From Mycolicibacterium litorale (GTDB taxonomy: Bacteria; Actinomycetota; Actinomycetes; Mycobacteriales; Mycobacteriaceae), in assembly GCA_002007745.1 (NCBI GenBank), contig CP019882.1, positions 558,001-622,000 of the forward strand: 64,000 nt of DNA. The letters are read 5' to 3'. This document shows, piece after piece, positions 45,080-53,732 of the stretch. The notes under the pieces were generated by a model, which was not told the DNA's origin, did no database searches, and saw only the letters and a program-made list of their open reading frames with translations. The stretch's first letter is position 1. Each line of letters begins with the position of its first letter. The position numbers were made by a program, and so were the translations under genes.

Positions 45080-45748
45080 TCAGCCTCCGCCGGGTTGATT
45101 GGGGAACGCCGGGCGGTGCGTCGGGCGCACGCTGATCTGGGGTGGCCTGGTCTGGGGTGTGGTCACGTTCGGCCGGTCGCCGCCGTTCTGCCGCGGGTAT
45201 TGCGGGTATTGCGGCACCCAGGTGCTCTGCGTCTGCGCCGAGGGCGGAGTCTCCGGCGGCGGTGGTGGTGGAGGCGGCGGTTCCGGGGGCTGAGAGCTGG
45301 TCAAGCCGGTGGTGCTCGGCGTTGTGGTCACCGGAGACGACGGCTCGGTGGACCCGTCGGATCCGGAGTCCAGGGACACCAACAGGACCGCGGCGACCAG
45401 GATCGCCACCACCGCGGCGCCGATGGCGCCGAGTGCGAGCGTCGCCTGCTTCTTGCGGTACCAGGGCCGCTGCGGCAACCAGAACGCATCGGGAGCGAAG
45501 GGATCGAACCCCTCGTCGGCAGCGACCACAGGCAGGGCGGGGTCGGTGGGCGGGTCGTCATCGGCCGCGTTGTCGACGGCGTCGTCGACGGAACTGGCCG
45601 GCGCACCGTTCGCGGGGGTGCGGTGGGCCCCGGTCGACGCTCCGGCCGACGGCGCCGAGCCGGGATAGGGCTGATCGGGGTACGGGCCGAACGGATCCGC
45701 AAAGGGAACGGCGTCGCCGACATCCCCGGCGGGGTCGTACTTCGCCAC
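45080..45748 (-). CDS. PWYR single-pass membrane protein, proline-rich tail
   Basis: A 222-residue protein, MAKYDPAGDVGDAVPFADPF. An acidic Pro/Ala-rich N-terminal region precedes RPWYRKK at about residues 94-97, then a membrane helix and an external Pro/Thr/Gln-rich tail with a run of nine prolines, ending RPAFPNQPGGG. It is the upstream partner of 44426-45061. The PWYR motif followed directly by the helix matches the other family members near iniBAC. Function unknown. Confidence 0.75.
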   Translation of the reverse strand: MAKYDPAGDVGDAVPFADPFGPYPDQPYPGSAPSAGASTGAHRTPANGAPASSVDDAVDNAADDDPPTDPALPVVAADEGFDPFAPDAFWLPQRPWYRKKQATLALGAIGAAVVAILVAAVLLVSLDSGSDGSTEPSSPVTTTPSTTGLTSSQPPEPPPPPPPPPETPPSAQTQSTWVPQYPQYPRQNGGDRPNVTTPQTRPPQISVRPTHRPAFPNQPGGG

Positions 45749-45796
45749 GGCTACCTATGCTAAACGGCCAGCCAGCGCAGACCCAGCTTTGTGCAA

Positions 45797-46729
45797 TCAG
45801 GCCAGCTGACGCACTACTTCGGTGGCGAACAATTCCACGTGGTCGAGGTCGGCCAGGTCGAGCACCTGCAGGTAGACCCGCTGCACCCCGGCCTCGATGA
45901 ACGGGGCCAGTCGGTCGACGATCTCGCCGGGCGTGCCGACCAGCGGGGTGTTCTCGCGCAGCTCGTCGACATCGCGCGATATCGCCTCGGCCCGTCGGCT
46001 GATCTCGGCCTCGGTACGACCGGCGCAGACCACGAACGCCGCCGAGTAGACGATGTCCTCGGGTGAGCGGCCGGCGGCTTCCAGCGCGGCGCGGACCCGG
46101 CCGTACTGCGGCTCGACGAAGTCCAGTGCCGGGAACGCCAGGTTGAACTCGGCGGCGAACGTGGCGGCCAGCGCGGGGGTGCGCTTGGCCCCGCCGCCCC
46201 CGATGACGATCGGCGGGTGGGGAGCCTGTGCGGGCTTGGGCAGCGCGGGCGAGTTCTTGACGGTGTAGTGGGTGCCGTCATAGTCGAACGTGGCACCGGC
46301 CGGGGTGGTCCACAGCCCGGTGATGATGTCGAGCTGCTCGGTCAGCCGGTCGAACCGTTCACGCAGCGGCGGGAACGGAATCGCATAGGCCAGATGTTCC
46401 TCCTCGAACCAGCCCGCCCCGATGCCGAAGTCGACCCGGCCGCCGCTCATCGCGTCGACTTGGGCCACCGCTATCGCCAGCGGTCCGGGATGGCGGAACG
46501 TGGCCGAGGTCACCAGCGTGCCGAGCCGGATCGTGGTGGTCTCCCTGGCGATGCCGCCAAGCGTCACCCAGGAGTCGGTGGGGCCCGGCAGTCCGTCGCC
46601 GCTCATCGCCAGATAGTGGTCGGAGCGGAAAAACGCTGAGTAACCGAGAGATTCGGCAGCCTGGGCCACGGCGAGCTGATCGTCGTAGCTGGCGCCCTGC
46701 TGAGGTTCGACGAAGACGCGGAAATCCAC
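45797..46729 (-). CDS. LLM-family (F420-type) oxidoreductase
   Basis: A 310-residue TIM-barrel enzyme of the luciferase-like monooxygenase family, starting at GTG 46729 (VDFRVFVEPQQGASYDDQLA). Landmarks are YSAFFRSDHYLAM, LGTLVTSATFRHPGPLA, MSGGRVDFGIGAGWFEEEH and PIVIGGGGAKRTPALAATF. Close relatives in mycobacteria use cofactor F420 rather than FMN for hydride transfer, so an F420-dependent reductase is likely. The substrate cannot be inferred. It follows the lipoprotein gene on the same strand by 10 bases. Confidence 0.85.
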   Translation of the reverse strand: MDFRVFVEPQQGASYDDQLAVAQAAESLGYSAFFRSDHYLAMSGDGLPGPTDSWVTLGGIARETTTIRLGTLVTSATFRHPGPLAIAVAQVDAMSGGRVDFGIGAGWFEEEHLAYAIPFPPLRERFDRLTEQLDIITGLWTTPAGATFDYDGTHYTVKNSPALPKPAQAPHPPIVIGGGGAKRTPALAATFAAEFNLAFPALDFVEPQYGRVRAALEAAGRSPEDIVYSAAFVVCAGRTEAEISRRAEAISRDVDELRENTPLVGTPGEIVDRLAPFIEAGVQRVYLQVLDLADLDHVELFATEVVRQLA

Positions 46730-46739
46730 TCTCGCCAGC

Positions 46740-47303
46740 CTAGAAGATTTCCACCCCTTGGGTGCTGATGAACATCCCGTGGCCGGTGCCGTCGTTGGTG
46801 AACCGGGTTCCGCTCTCACTGGCGTCGATCGTCCAGCCGACCGCGTGATAGGTCGTGTAGTCGATCGGCGTGGTCGGGATGGCGCCGAGGTTGCCGGCGA
46901 TCCAGCGCACGCTACCGCCGGCTGACACCTCGACGCCGTTGGCGGGCTGGCCGTTCACGACCGGCGGGTTCTCGAAGTTCGATTCACAGCCGACCGATTC
47001 GGAGTTGATCTGGCAGCGAGTCTGGCCCGACTTGGTCTCGATGTAGACGTAGCCGGTGTCGCTCGGCGCCAGCGTCTGACCGCCCGGTGTGGTGGGCACC
47101 GGGGTGGGCATGGTCTGCGTGGGGGACGACGTCGGCGGTGACACGGTGGGCCGGGTGGTGGGAAACGCCGGCTCGCCGCCCGGGCCGCACCCCGGACAGG
47201 TGGCCGCGCCGTCGGTCGTCGAACTGCACCCGGCACCGGCGGCGCCGGCGGCCAGCAGCCACACCACCGCCACCGCGGCCCGCATACCGTTGGCTACTCG
47301 CAC
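46740..47303 (-). CDS. Lipoprotein, LpqJ-like by position
   Basis: A 187-residue precursor. The signal peptide MRVANGMRAAVAVVWLLAAG ends in a lipobox with the cysteine in GAGC-SSTTDG. A Pro/Thr linker follows, then a beta-rich domain (DTGYVYIETKSGQTRCQINS ... VGCESNF) with two cysteines, ending GTGHGMFISTQGVEIF. Domains of this type are found in several mycobacterial lipoproteins. In M. tuberculosis lpqJ (Rv0344c) follows iniC, and this gene is at the corresponding place, but I rely on position and class, not on a sequence match. An alternative start lies six codons in. Confidence 0.7.
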   Translation of the reverse strand: MRVANGMRAAVAVVWLLAAGAAGAGCSSTTDGAATCPGCGPGGEPAFPTTRPTVSPPTSSPTQTMPTPVPTTPGGQTLAPSDTGYVYIETKSGQTRCQINSESVGCESNFENPPVVNGQPANGVEVSAGGSVRWIAGNLGAIPTTPIDYTTYHAVGWTIDASESGTRFTNDGTGHGMFISTQGVEIF

Positions 47304-47449
47304 ACCGCACTCCTGCCGTCGTAGGTCAGGGTACGCAAGGGGTGACAGCTGGGACTGGAGTGACTCGCGGGGTGGTGTCGGATGATCGGCGAACGCTCGA
47401 TCCGTCCCCGCGGGTCGCGTTAGATTCGAGCCATCGACGAAAGGGCACC

Positions 47450-49189
47450 ATGGCGGACACCGGCGGGCTGCTGTTCAACCCCAACACCTACGATCCGCGG
47501 CAGTTCGACCCGGGCACGCGTCGCCGGCTACGGGCGCTGATCGACTGGTTCGAGGAACGCGGCAAGGCGCGACTGCTGGGTGACGACCTCGACGCGGTGT
47601 GGGTCTCGGACTTTCTGGACTTCATCAAGCGGGAGCGGATCTTCGCGACATTCCTGACCCCGTCGGAGTTCGGCCTCGGCGACGACGACAAACGCTGGGA
47701 CACCTCCCGCAACGCCGCGCTCAGCGAGATCCTCGGCTTCTACGGTCTGGCGTACTGGTACGCCGAGCAGGTCACCATCCTCGGCCTGGGCCCGATCTGG
47801 CAGAGCGACAACATCAAAGCCAAGGAACGCGCCGCCGCGCAGCTGGAGGCCGGTGAGGTGATGGCGTTTGCGCTTTCCGAACGCGAGCACGGTGCCGACA
47901 TCTACAACACCGATATGGTCCTGACCCCGGCCGACGGTGACCAGGAGGGCGTGGTCTTCCGGGCGACCGGCGAGAAGTACTACATCGGCAACGGGAATGT
48001 CGCCGGGATGGTGTCGGTGTTCTCCCGGCGTGCCGACGTCGACGGGCCCGAGGGGTATGTGTGGTTCGTCGCGGAGAGCTCGCATCCGGCCTACCGGCTG
48101 ATCGGCAACGTGGTCCGCGGTCAGATGTTCGTCAGCAGTTTCGCGCTGCAGGACTACCCGGTGCGCGAAGAAGACATCCTGTGTACCGGCCCGGAAGCGT
48201 TCTCGGCGGCGCTCAACACCGTCAACGTCGGCAAGTTCAACCTCTGCACCGCGTCGATCGGCATGTGTGAGCACGCGTTCTACGAAGCGATCACCCACGC
48301 CAACAACCGCATCCTGTACGGCAATCCGGTCACCGACTTCCCGCACGTGCGCGCCAGTTTCGTCGACGCCTACGCACGGCTGGTCGCGATGAAGTTGTTC
48401 AGCGACCGCGCGATCGACTACTTCCGCAGCGCCAGCCTCGATGACCGTCGCTATCTGCTGTTCAACCCGGTGACCAAAGCGAAGGTGACCTCCGAAGGCG
48501 AGGCAGTGGTGACACTGCTGTGGGATGTCATGGCGGCCAAGGGGTTCGAGCGTGAGACCTACTTCGCCCAGGTGACCCGGCTGATCGGCGCGCTACCGCG
48601 GTTGGAAGGCACCGTCCACGTCAACGTCGCGCAGATCCTGAAGTTCATGCCCAATTACCTGTTCAACCCCGCCGACTATCCCGACATCGAGACTCGCGAC
48701 GATCCGAGCGACGACACGTTCTTCTGGGCGCAGGGACCGGCTCGGGGCGCCTCCAAGGTGCAGTTCGCCGACTGGGCTCCGGTCTACGAAAAGGCATCGT
48801 CGATACCGAATGTCGCACGGTTCCTCGAGCAGGTGCGGGCACTGCAGCAGTTCGTCCTGACCGCAGCGCCGGACGCCGAGCAGCAGCGCGATCTCGACTT
48901 CATGCTCGTCGTCGGCCACTTGTTCACCCTGGTGGTCTACGGCCAGCTGATCTTGGAGCAGGCGCAGCTGCGCGGTATCGACCCCGACGTGGTCGACCAG
49001 ATCTTCGACGTCCAGGTGCGGGACTTCTCGAGTTATGCGGTGGCCCTGCACGGCAAGGCGAGTTCGACTCCAGCGCAACAGGACTGGGCACTGGCCGCGG
49101 TGCGCAAACCGGTGAGCTCCGCGGACCGTTTCGATCGGGTGTGGCAGCAGGTCGCGGACTACGACCATGCGTATGTGATGCGCCCCTAG
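47450..49189 (+). CDS. Acyl-CoA dehydrogenase family protein
   Basis: A 579-residue protein, MADTGGLLFNPNTYDPRQFD, longer than classical acyl-CoA dehydrogenases (about 380). The flavin and substrate region shows VMAFALSEREHGADIYNTDM, corresponding to the family ALTEPxAGSD block. Then comes GEKYYIGNGNVAG for the beta domain, and a helical C-terminal domain containing GKFNLCTASIGMCEHAFYEA. It would oxidise an acyl-CoA in the cytoplasm and pass electrons to the electron-transfer flavoprotein, the partner of the EtfD encoded in this window. GAAAGGG precedes ATG 47450; the open frame extends upstream but that part is not coding-like. Confidence 0.88.
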   Translation: MADTGGLLFNPNTYDPRQFDPGTRRRLRALIDWFEERGKARLLGDDLDAVWVSDFLDFIKRERIFATFLTPSEFGLGDDDKRWDTSRNAALSEILGFYGLAYWYAEQVTILGLGPIWQSDNIKAKERAAAQLEAGEVMAFALSEREHGADIYNTDMVLTPADGDQEGVVFRATGEKYYIGNGNVAGMVSVFSRRADVDGPEGYVWFVAESSHPAYRLIGNVVRGQMFVSSFALQDYPVREEDILCTGPEAFSAALNTVNVGKFNLCTASIGMCEHAFYEAITHANNRILYGNPVTDFPHVRASFVDAYARLVAMKLFSDRAIDYFRSASLDDRRYLLFNPVTKAKVTSEGEAVVTLLWDVMAAKGFERETYFAQVTRLIGALPRLEGTVHVNVAQILKFMPNYLFNPADYPDIETRDDPSDDTFFWAQGPARGASKVQFADWAPVYEKASSIPNVARFLEQVRALQQFVLTAAPDAEQQRDLDFMLVVGHLFTLVVYGQLILEQAQLRGIDPDVVDQIFDVQVRDFSSYAVALHGKASSTPAQQDWALAAVRKPVSSADRFDRVWQQVADYDHAYVMRP

Positions 49190-49196
49190 CGGACGA

Positions 49197-50060
49197 TCAC
49201 CGAGAGCCGCCGTAGGCCTTGAACCGCTTGAAACGCCACAGGTAATGCGCCAGCCGGCGCGCGGGCACCGACCGGGGCCAGTCATGCGCACGGAAATAGG
49301 CATCGGAGCCACCGTCGACGAAAACCACGCTGCCGCATAGGAAATCGGCCGAATCGGACAGCATGAACACCACCCAGTCGGCCAGCTGGCCGGGGTCGCC
49401 GAAACCACCGATGGGCACCGGGAAGGCGTGGATGGTCTTGGCCTCGGCCGGGGTGGCCAGCTGCTTCTCCAGCAGGGGAGTCAGGATCGCGCCGGGGGCG
49501 ATCGCGTTGAGGCGGATCCCCGCTCCGGCCCACTCCCGAGTCACCGCGTGACGGCGGACCCACCGACTCACCGCCACCTTGGACGCCCCGTAAGCCATCG
49601 ACGGTGCCGCCCGGCCGTACAGCCGAAGCGCACGGACCGCCTTCTCGGCGTCGCCGGCCAGCAGTGCCCCGATCGCCCGGCGCGGAATGACGGGGATGGT
49701 GGTGGTCGAATTGCTGGAGAACACCACCACTTTGGCCCGTTCGCCGGCGGCCAGGGCGGGACGCCACGCTTGCAGCAGTTCGACCACCCCGAAGTAGTTC
49801 ACCTGGGTGATCAGCTGCGGGCGGTCGCGGCCCGGCGTCGGACCCAGCCCGGCGGCCAGCACCGCGCCGTCGAGCCTCCCGCCGCACGCACTGCGCACCG
49901 CGTCGGCCGCCGACCGTCGCCCGGCCGGGGTCGAGAGGTCGGCCACCACGTCGGCCGCCTGGATGTCGACCCCGATCACGGTGTGGCCGGCGGCGCGAAG
50001 CTTGGCGACGACGGCCTGTCCCATGCCCGAGGCCGAACCGGTGACTGCGTAGGTACCCAC
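49197..50060 (-). CDS. Short-chain dehydrogenase/reductase
   Basis: A 287-residue SDR. The nucleotide-binding motif TGSASGMG is near the N-terminus, LDGAVLAAGLG follows, then the catalytic Ser in VVVFSSNST and the YxxxK of YGASKVAV. The C-terminal part has IRLNAIAPGAILTPLLEKQL and VDGGSDAYFRA. It would interconvert a hydroxyl and a carbonyl with NAD(P). GTG at 50060 is chosen for the family start; no good ribosome site precedes it and the start could be a little upstream. It converges on the acyl-CoA dehydrogenase gene, 7 bases away. Substrate unknown. Confidence 0.85.
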   Translation of the reverse strand: MGTYAVTGSASGMGQAVVAKLRAAGHTVIGVDIQAADVVADLSTPAGRRSAADAVRSACGGRLDGAVLAAGLGPTPGRDRPQLITQVNYFGVVELLQAWRPALAAGERAKVVVFSSNSTTTIPVIPRRAIGALLAGDAEKAVRALRLYGRAAPSMAYGASKVAVSRWVRRHAVTREWAGAGIRLNAIAPGAILTPLLEKQLATPAEAKTIHAFPVPIGGFGDPGQLADWVVFMLSDSADFLCGSVVFVDGGSDAYFRAHDWPRSVPARRLAHYLWRFKRFKAYGGSR

Positions 50061-50101
50061 GGGAGGGAGTATGACCGACCTGCCGAGGCGCCCGGAGGAA
50101 C

Positions 50102-51931
50102 TCAGGCCACCAAAACCGTCGGCTCGGTCACCGCGGGCTGCGGATCGATCGGGTAGCCCTGCGAGAAGATGTCCACCCCGGTCATCCAGGCAACCAGCTG
50201 GGCCAGCACGTTCGTGGCCGTGTAGACGGCGCCGCCGACCACCCGCACCGTGGCTTCCGCGGCCGCCGCCAGCGGACTGACCAGGAAGATGTTCTGGCTG
50301 ACGATGTCCTGCAACTGCGCGGTCAGCGTGTTGATGGCGCCGTCCACCCAGTAGGGGATGGTGGCGAAGATGGTGCGGGCGCTGAGCGCCACGTTGGTGG
50401 CGATGTCCGGCCAGCCCTGATTGGCGAGGGCATCGGTGATCGCCTGGTGCAGGTTCGTGGGGGTGACCTGACTCTGCTTCAGCGTTGTCAGCGACACCCC
50501 TGTCGAACCCTTCGGCGCCGGACCGCCGAACAGGTGCATGACGGTGGGGGTGACGTCGACGATGGAGTAGGCGAGGTTCAGCTTGCCCGCCCCGAAGTCG
50601 TCGCCGTTGGCGATCACCCACGTCGAGGTTTCATCCGGGGACTGGAAGCCGTGACCGAATCCGAGCTGCGGCTGGTGCCCGTGGTCGGTGACCACGATGA
50701 CGGTCCAGTCCTCGCCCTGCGCCTCGCGGGCGGCGACGGCCGCCATGATCTCACCGATGTTGGTGTCGGTCCGGTGCACGGCCTCCGCGTATTGCGGTGA
50801 GGCTCCGCCGTATTGGTGCCCGGCCTCGTCGACCTGGACGAGGTAGGAGAACAGCAGGTTCGGTGCGACGCTGCCCTTCAGCGCGGCGACGGTCTGCGCC
50901 GTCACCTCGGCATCGGTCAGCGACCAGTTGGTGTCACCGGCGACCTGCGGGACGAGCGTGACCGAGTCGGCGGGAATCGCCCCCGCACCGGCGATGTCGG
51001 TGATCACGCTCCAGTCGGCGATCGCCATCGTCCTGATGTCCCGGTCGTAGGCCTCGAGCTGGGTGAAGACCGTCGGCCACTTGTCGTAGGTGTCGGGGGT
51101 GAAGACGTTGTTGATCACGCCGGACTGGTTGTCCCAGGCCCCGGTCAGGATCGCGGTCCAGGACGGGTTGGAGATCGTGGTGTGACCGACGATGCTCGCG
51201 ATCCCCGTGGTGCTGTCGCCCATCAAATTGAAGAAGTTCACGTTCGTGGGATCGGCCAGGATCTTGCTCATGTTCGTGCCGTCGACACCGATCACCAGGA
51301 CATGAACCTTTGTCGGGTCGACCTCGTCGGCGTCCTGGGACGCGGCTGGGATACCCGCGCTGCGGGCCCGGAACGAGTAGACGGTGCTGGTGATCGAGGC
51401 CGTGGTCGCCGGTGCCAGCGGAAGGCCGGGGCCGGGCAGGGGCTTCACCGGCGCCGACATCGGATGCGGCACCGCCAGGAGCCGCACCGAGGCGGGCAGC
51501 GCTGTCGCCGATGACGTCGCGACGCTCGAGGCGACTGGTGTCGGTGCGGGCGCCGGGACCGCCGCGGCCTCGGCGGCGGGCTTCGGCAGCCGCGTCACGG
51601 CCCGCGTCGTCACCGTTGCGCTCGGGGCCGCCGCGCGGGCGGCGGAGGGCGACGTAGCGGCCGCGGTGGAGTCGGCGTCGCCCTTCGATCCGACGGTGGC
51701 CCGCCGGGGTCCCGTCGCGACCCCGGGCTTGGCCGTGTGCTTGCGAGACTGGGCCGCCGTCGATGATGAACCCGACGAATCCGATGACGGAGACGGGGCC
51801 GAGGCGCCCGCGCTGTTCTGCGAGTCAGACGAACCCGACTCGGCATAGGCCACCGCCGTCGCCACGGCGGAACCCGTGCCGGCCACCACTCCCGCCACCG
51901 CGATGCCCAGGCACACCTGCTTGACCGTCAC
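50102..51931 (-). CDS. Exported type-I phosphodiesterase/nucleotide pyrophosphatase (alkaline phosphatase superfamily)
   Basis: A 609-residue precursor. The signal peptide VTVKQVCLGIAVAGVVAGTG ends near AYAES. It is followed by a ~140-residue Ser/Ala/Thr-rich linker. The catalytic domain starts at VHVLVIGVDGTNMSKI (first metal Asp), then GHTTISNPSWTAILTG, YLVQVDEAGHQYGGASPQY and VIVVTDHGHQPQLGFGHG (metal Asp/His). It should hydrolyse phosphodiesters or phosphoanhydrides outside the membrane with two metal ions. The last ~80 residues are a hydrophobic-helical extension. GTG at 51931 is chosen because GGAGA lies 6 bases before it. Confidence 0.85.
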   Translation of the reverse strand: MTVKQVCLGIAVAGVVAGTGSAVATAVAYAESGSSDSQNSAGASAPSPSSDSSGSSSTAAQSRKHTAKPGVATGPRRATVGSKGDADSTAAATSPSAARAAAPSATVTTRAVTRLPKPAAEAAAVPAPAPTPVASSVATSSATALPASVRLLAVPHPMSAPVKPLPGPGLPLAPATTASITSTVYSFRARSAGIPAASQDADEVDPTKVHVLVIGVDGTNMSKILADPTNVNFFNLMGDSTTGIASIVGHTTISNPSWTAILTGAWDNQSGVINNVFTPDTYDKWPTVFTQLEAYDRDIRTMAIADWSVITDIAGAGAIPADSVTLVPQVAGDTNWSLTDAEVTAQTVAALKGSVAPNLLFSYLVQVDEAGHQYGGASPQYAEAVHRTDTNIGEIMAAVAAREAQGEDWTVIVVTDHGHQPQLGFGHGFQSPDETSTWVIANGDDFGAGKLNLAYSIVDVTPTVMHLFGGPAPKGSTGVSLTTLKQSQVTPTNLHQAITDALANQGWPDIATNVALSARTIFATIPYWVDGAINTLTAQLQDIVSQNIFLVSPLAAAAEATVRVVGGAVYTATNVLAQLVAWMTGVDIFSQGYPIDPQPAVTEPTVLVA

Positions 51932-52035
51932 CACACGTCTCCGATCTGTCCCACAGTCGATCTTCAGCTGTCGCACAGACTAGAGCGCGGGTCGGCGCGT
52001 CCACGGCGTTTCCGTCGTGTCCTTTTCCAGCCGAG

Positions 52036-52761
52036 CTAGAGCAGGCGGACCGCCGCGCTCTTGATGTCGTAGACGGCGCCGACGATCTTGAGCGCACCGG
52101 AAGCCTCGGCATCCGTCAGCAACGGGCTGGTCTTGCGGATGTGCGCGATGACGGCTTGTACGTTGCGTGTGATGGCGTCATCGACGTCGCGGGCACCGGC
52201 GATCCCCGGCTTGATGGCATCGATGATCGCCTGGATGTTTCCGCCCGGTGTGCCGTTCTCCCACGCGGACTTGACCGCTCCGCATGACGAATGGCCGAGG
52301 ACCAAAATGGCTTTGGACTTCAGGGCGACGCAGCCGAACTCGAGGCTGCCCACGTTGGTCGGTGACACCGCGATGTTGCCGGCTTCCCGGACGACGAAGA
52401 TGTCACCGACGAACTGGTCGAAGATGAGTTCGGGCGCCAGGCGGCTGTCGGCACAGCTGAGCACCGTCGCGAAGGGTTGCTGGCCATTGGAGATCTCGGT
52501 CCACAGCACCTCGATGTCGGCGGTGTCGCGGATCTGTGGTCGGCGTGCCGCGAACCGGTTGTTGCCCTTCATCAACATCTCGATCGCCTCGTCGGGGGTA
52601 GCCGGACGCGGCGCCGGTCCGGCGTCGGCGCGGACCTCATCGACCGAATGGGCGGGTTCGCTGGAGTTGCACGCGGCCGCGGCGAGTGCGACCACCGGGA
52701 GGGCGCCAAGCACGAATCGACGTGACCTATGACTGCTGTCCGAAGGGTTGTCGCCGCTCAC
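52036..52761 (-). CDS. Exported beta-carbonic anhydrase, probable Tat lipoprotein
   Basis: A 241-residue precursor starting at GTG 52761, with AGGAG before it. The N-terminus has a twin-arginine signal (RSRRFVLGALPVVALA) ending in AAAC, a lipobox-like cysteine. The mature enzyme carries the beta-class zinc motif CADSR with its Asp/Arg pair, EAGNIAV, and GHSSCGAVK providing the His and second Cys ligand. It would interconvert CO2 and bicarbonate on the outer face of the membrane. Most mycobacterial beta-enzymes are cytosolic, so lipid anchoring and Tat export would be a notable variation. The gene is monocistronic. Confidence 0.88.
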   Translation of the reverse strand: MSGDNPSDSSHRSRRFVLGALPVVALAAAACNSSEPAHSVDEVRADAGPAPRPATPDEAIEMLMKGNNRFAARRPQIRDTADIEVLWTEISNGQQPFATVLSCADSRLAPELIFDQFVGDIFVVREAGNIAVSPTNVGSLEFGCVALKSKAILVLGHSSCGAVKSAWENGTPGGNIQAIIDAIKPGIAGARDVDDAITRNVQAVIAHIRKTSPLLTDAEASGALKIVGAVYDIKSAAVRLL

Positions 52762-52879
52762 TGCTCTCCTGTTGTAGACGGTTGGCTGATCTAACCAGGC
52801 ACGGGAAGATAACGCACCACTCTTTGCTGAAGACTGGGTTAAGCCGAGGCGCCGCGGGCGACCGAGTAACCTGCCCGCC

Positions 52880-52966
52880 ATGCCTACCGTGGAGGTCTTC
52901 GCCGATGTCCGATGGCCGCGCATGCACGCCCGGCCACTAACCGTCATCGACACCTTGCTGAGCTGA
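52880..52966 (+). CDS. Short upstream reading frame, remnant or leader peptide
   Basis: A 28-codon frame, MPTVEVFADVRWPRMHARPL ending TLLS. Its first 11 residues resemble the start of DsbA-like oxidoreductases (V-x-VFADVxCP), but the CP of the active site reads WP and the similarity then ends. It stops 3 bases before the ATG of the GAP-family gene, which itself lacks a good ribosome site, so translation of this frame may feed ribosomes into it. Either a gene remnant or a coupling leader. Confidence 0.35.
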   Translation: MPTVEVFADVRWPRMHARPLTVIDTLLS

Positions 52967-52969
52967 CCG

Positions 52970-53728
52970 ATGGGCGCACACCTCGCGGTGCTGGCTACCC
53001 TGGCGTTGGCCATCCTGTTCAGCCCCGAAACGCTGGTCCTCGGGTTGGTCGTGGCCAGCGACAAGAAGGTGCCCAGGCCGGCGTCGTTCGCCTTCGCCGT
53101 CGGCGCGGTGGCCGGCATCGCGTTCGCCACGGGTGTCGGCATGCTGATCGCACACCTCACCGGGGCCACGGCTGCACCGCACCACAATTCCTGGCCCAGC
53201 TTCATCGTGCGTGTCCTGATCGCCTGCGCCCTGCTGGCGATCGGGCTGCACCGGGCGGCCGGTGCCATCCGGCACAAGCCGATCGCGGACCCCACCGCAA
53301 CGGACCGCCGACGGAGCAGCTTGCGGACCGGGATCGTGCAGCGCTTCCCCGCAGTGGCCAGGAGGTTGAGCCCGGACGCGGATTTGACGGTACGCCAACG
53401 TCTTTCCCGGGCTGGCTTCGCCGGCTTCGCGGTCTGCGGACTGCACCCGAAGGTTTTCCCGATCGCGATAGCCGCCGGCCACCAGCTGTTAATCATCAGT
53501 AATCGCTCCGACCGCACCCTGGGCATCGTGGTGTTCGCGGCGATCGCAGTGGTGCCCGCGCTGGCGCCGGCTGTGATCGAGTTGGTCAGTCCGGGCGCGT
53601 CCGGGCGGATCAAGGACGGCTACGAGCGGCTGATGAAGGTCCACGGGCGTTGGATCATCGCCGTGCTTCTGCTGGCGGCCGCCGCGTTCGTGTTCCACAA
53701 TGCGCTCGACCACATGCCGAGGAGCTGA
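52970..53728 (+). CDS. GAP-family (glycolipid-addressing-like) membrane protein
   Basis: A 252-residue integral membrane protein, MGAHLAVLATLALAILFSPE, with about six membrane helices and a basic cytoplasmic loop in the middle (RFPAVARRLSPDADLTVRQR). The GAP/SfLAP family includes mycobacterial proteins that help move glycolipids such as sulfolipid and glycopeptidolipid to the surface. ATG 52970 is preceded by the short frame ending at 52966. The next gene, an MFS transporter, begins 5 bases after its stop, so they form an operon. The cargo is unknown. Confidence 0.78.
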   Translation: MGAHLAVLATLALAILFSPETLVLGLVVASDKKVPRPASFAFAVGAVAGIAFATGVGMLIAHLTGATAAPHHNSWPSFIVRVLIACALLAIGLHRAAGAIRHKPIADPTATDRRRSSLRTGIVQRFPAVARRLSPDADLTVRQRLSRAGFAGFAVCGLHPKVFPIAIAAGHQLLIISNRSDRTLGIVVFAAIAVVPALAPAVIELVSPGASGRIKDGYERLMKVHGRWIIAVLLLAAAAFVFHNALDHMPRS

Positions 53729-53732
53729 TGCG

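Noticed and set aside
52762..53613. N-terminal extension of the carbonic anhydrase frame
   Set aside because: Antisense to the GAP-family gene. The Tat signal with its own ribosome site at 52761 marks the true start.
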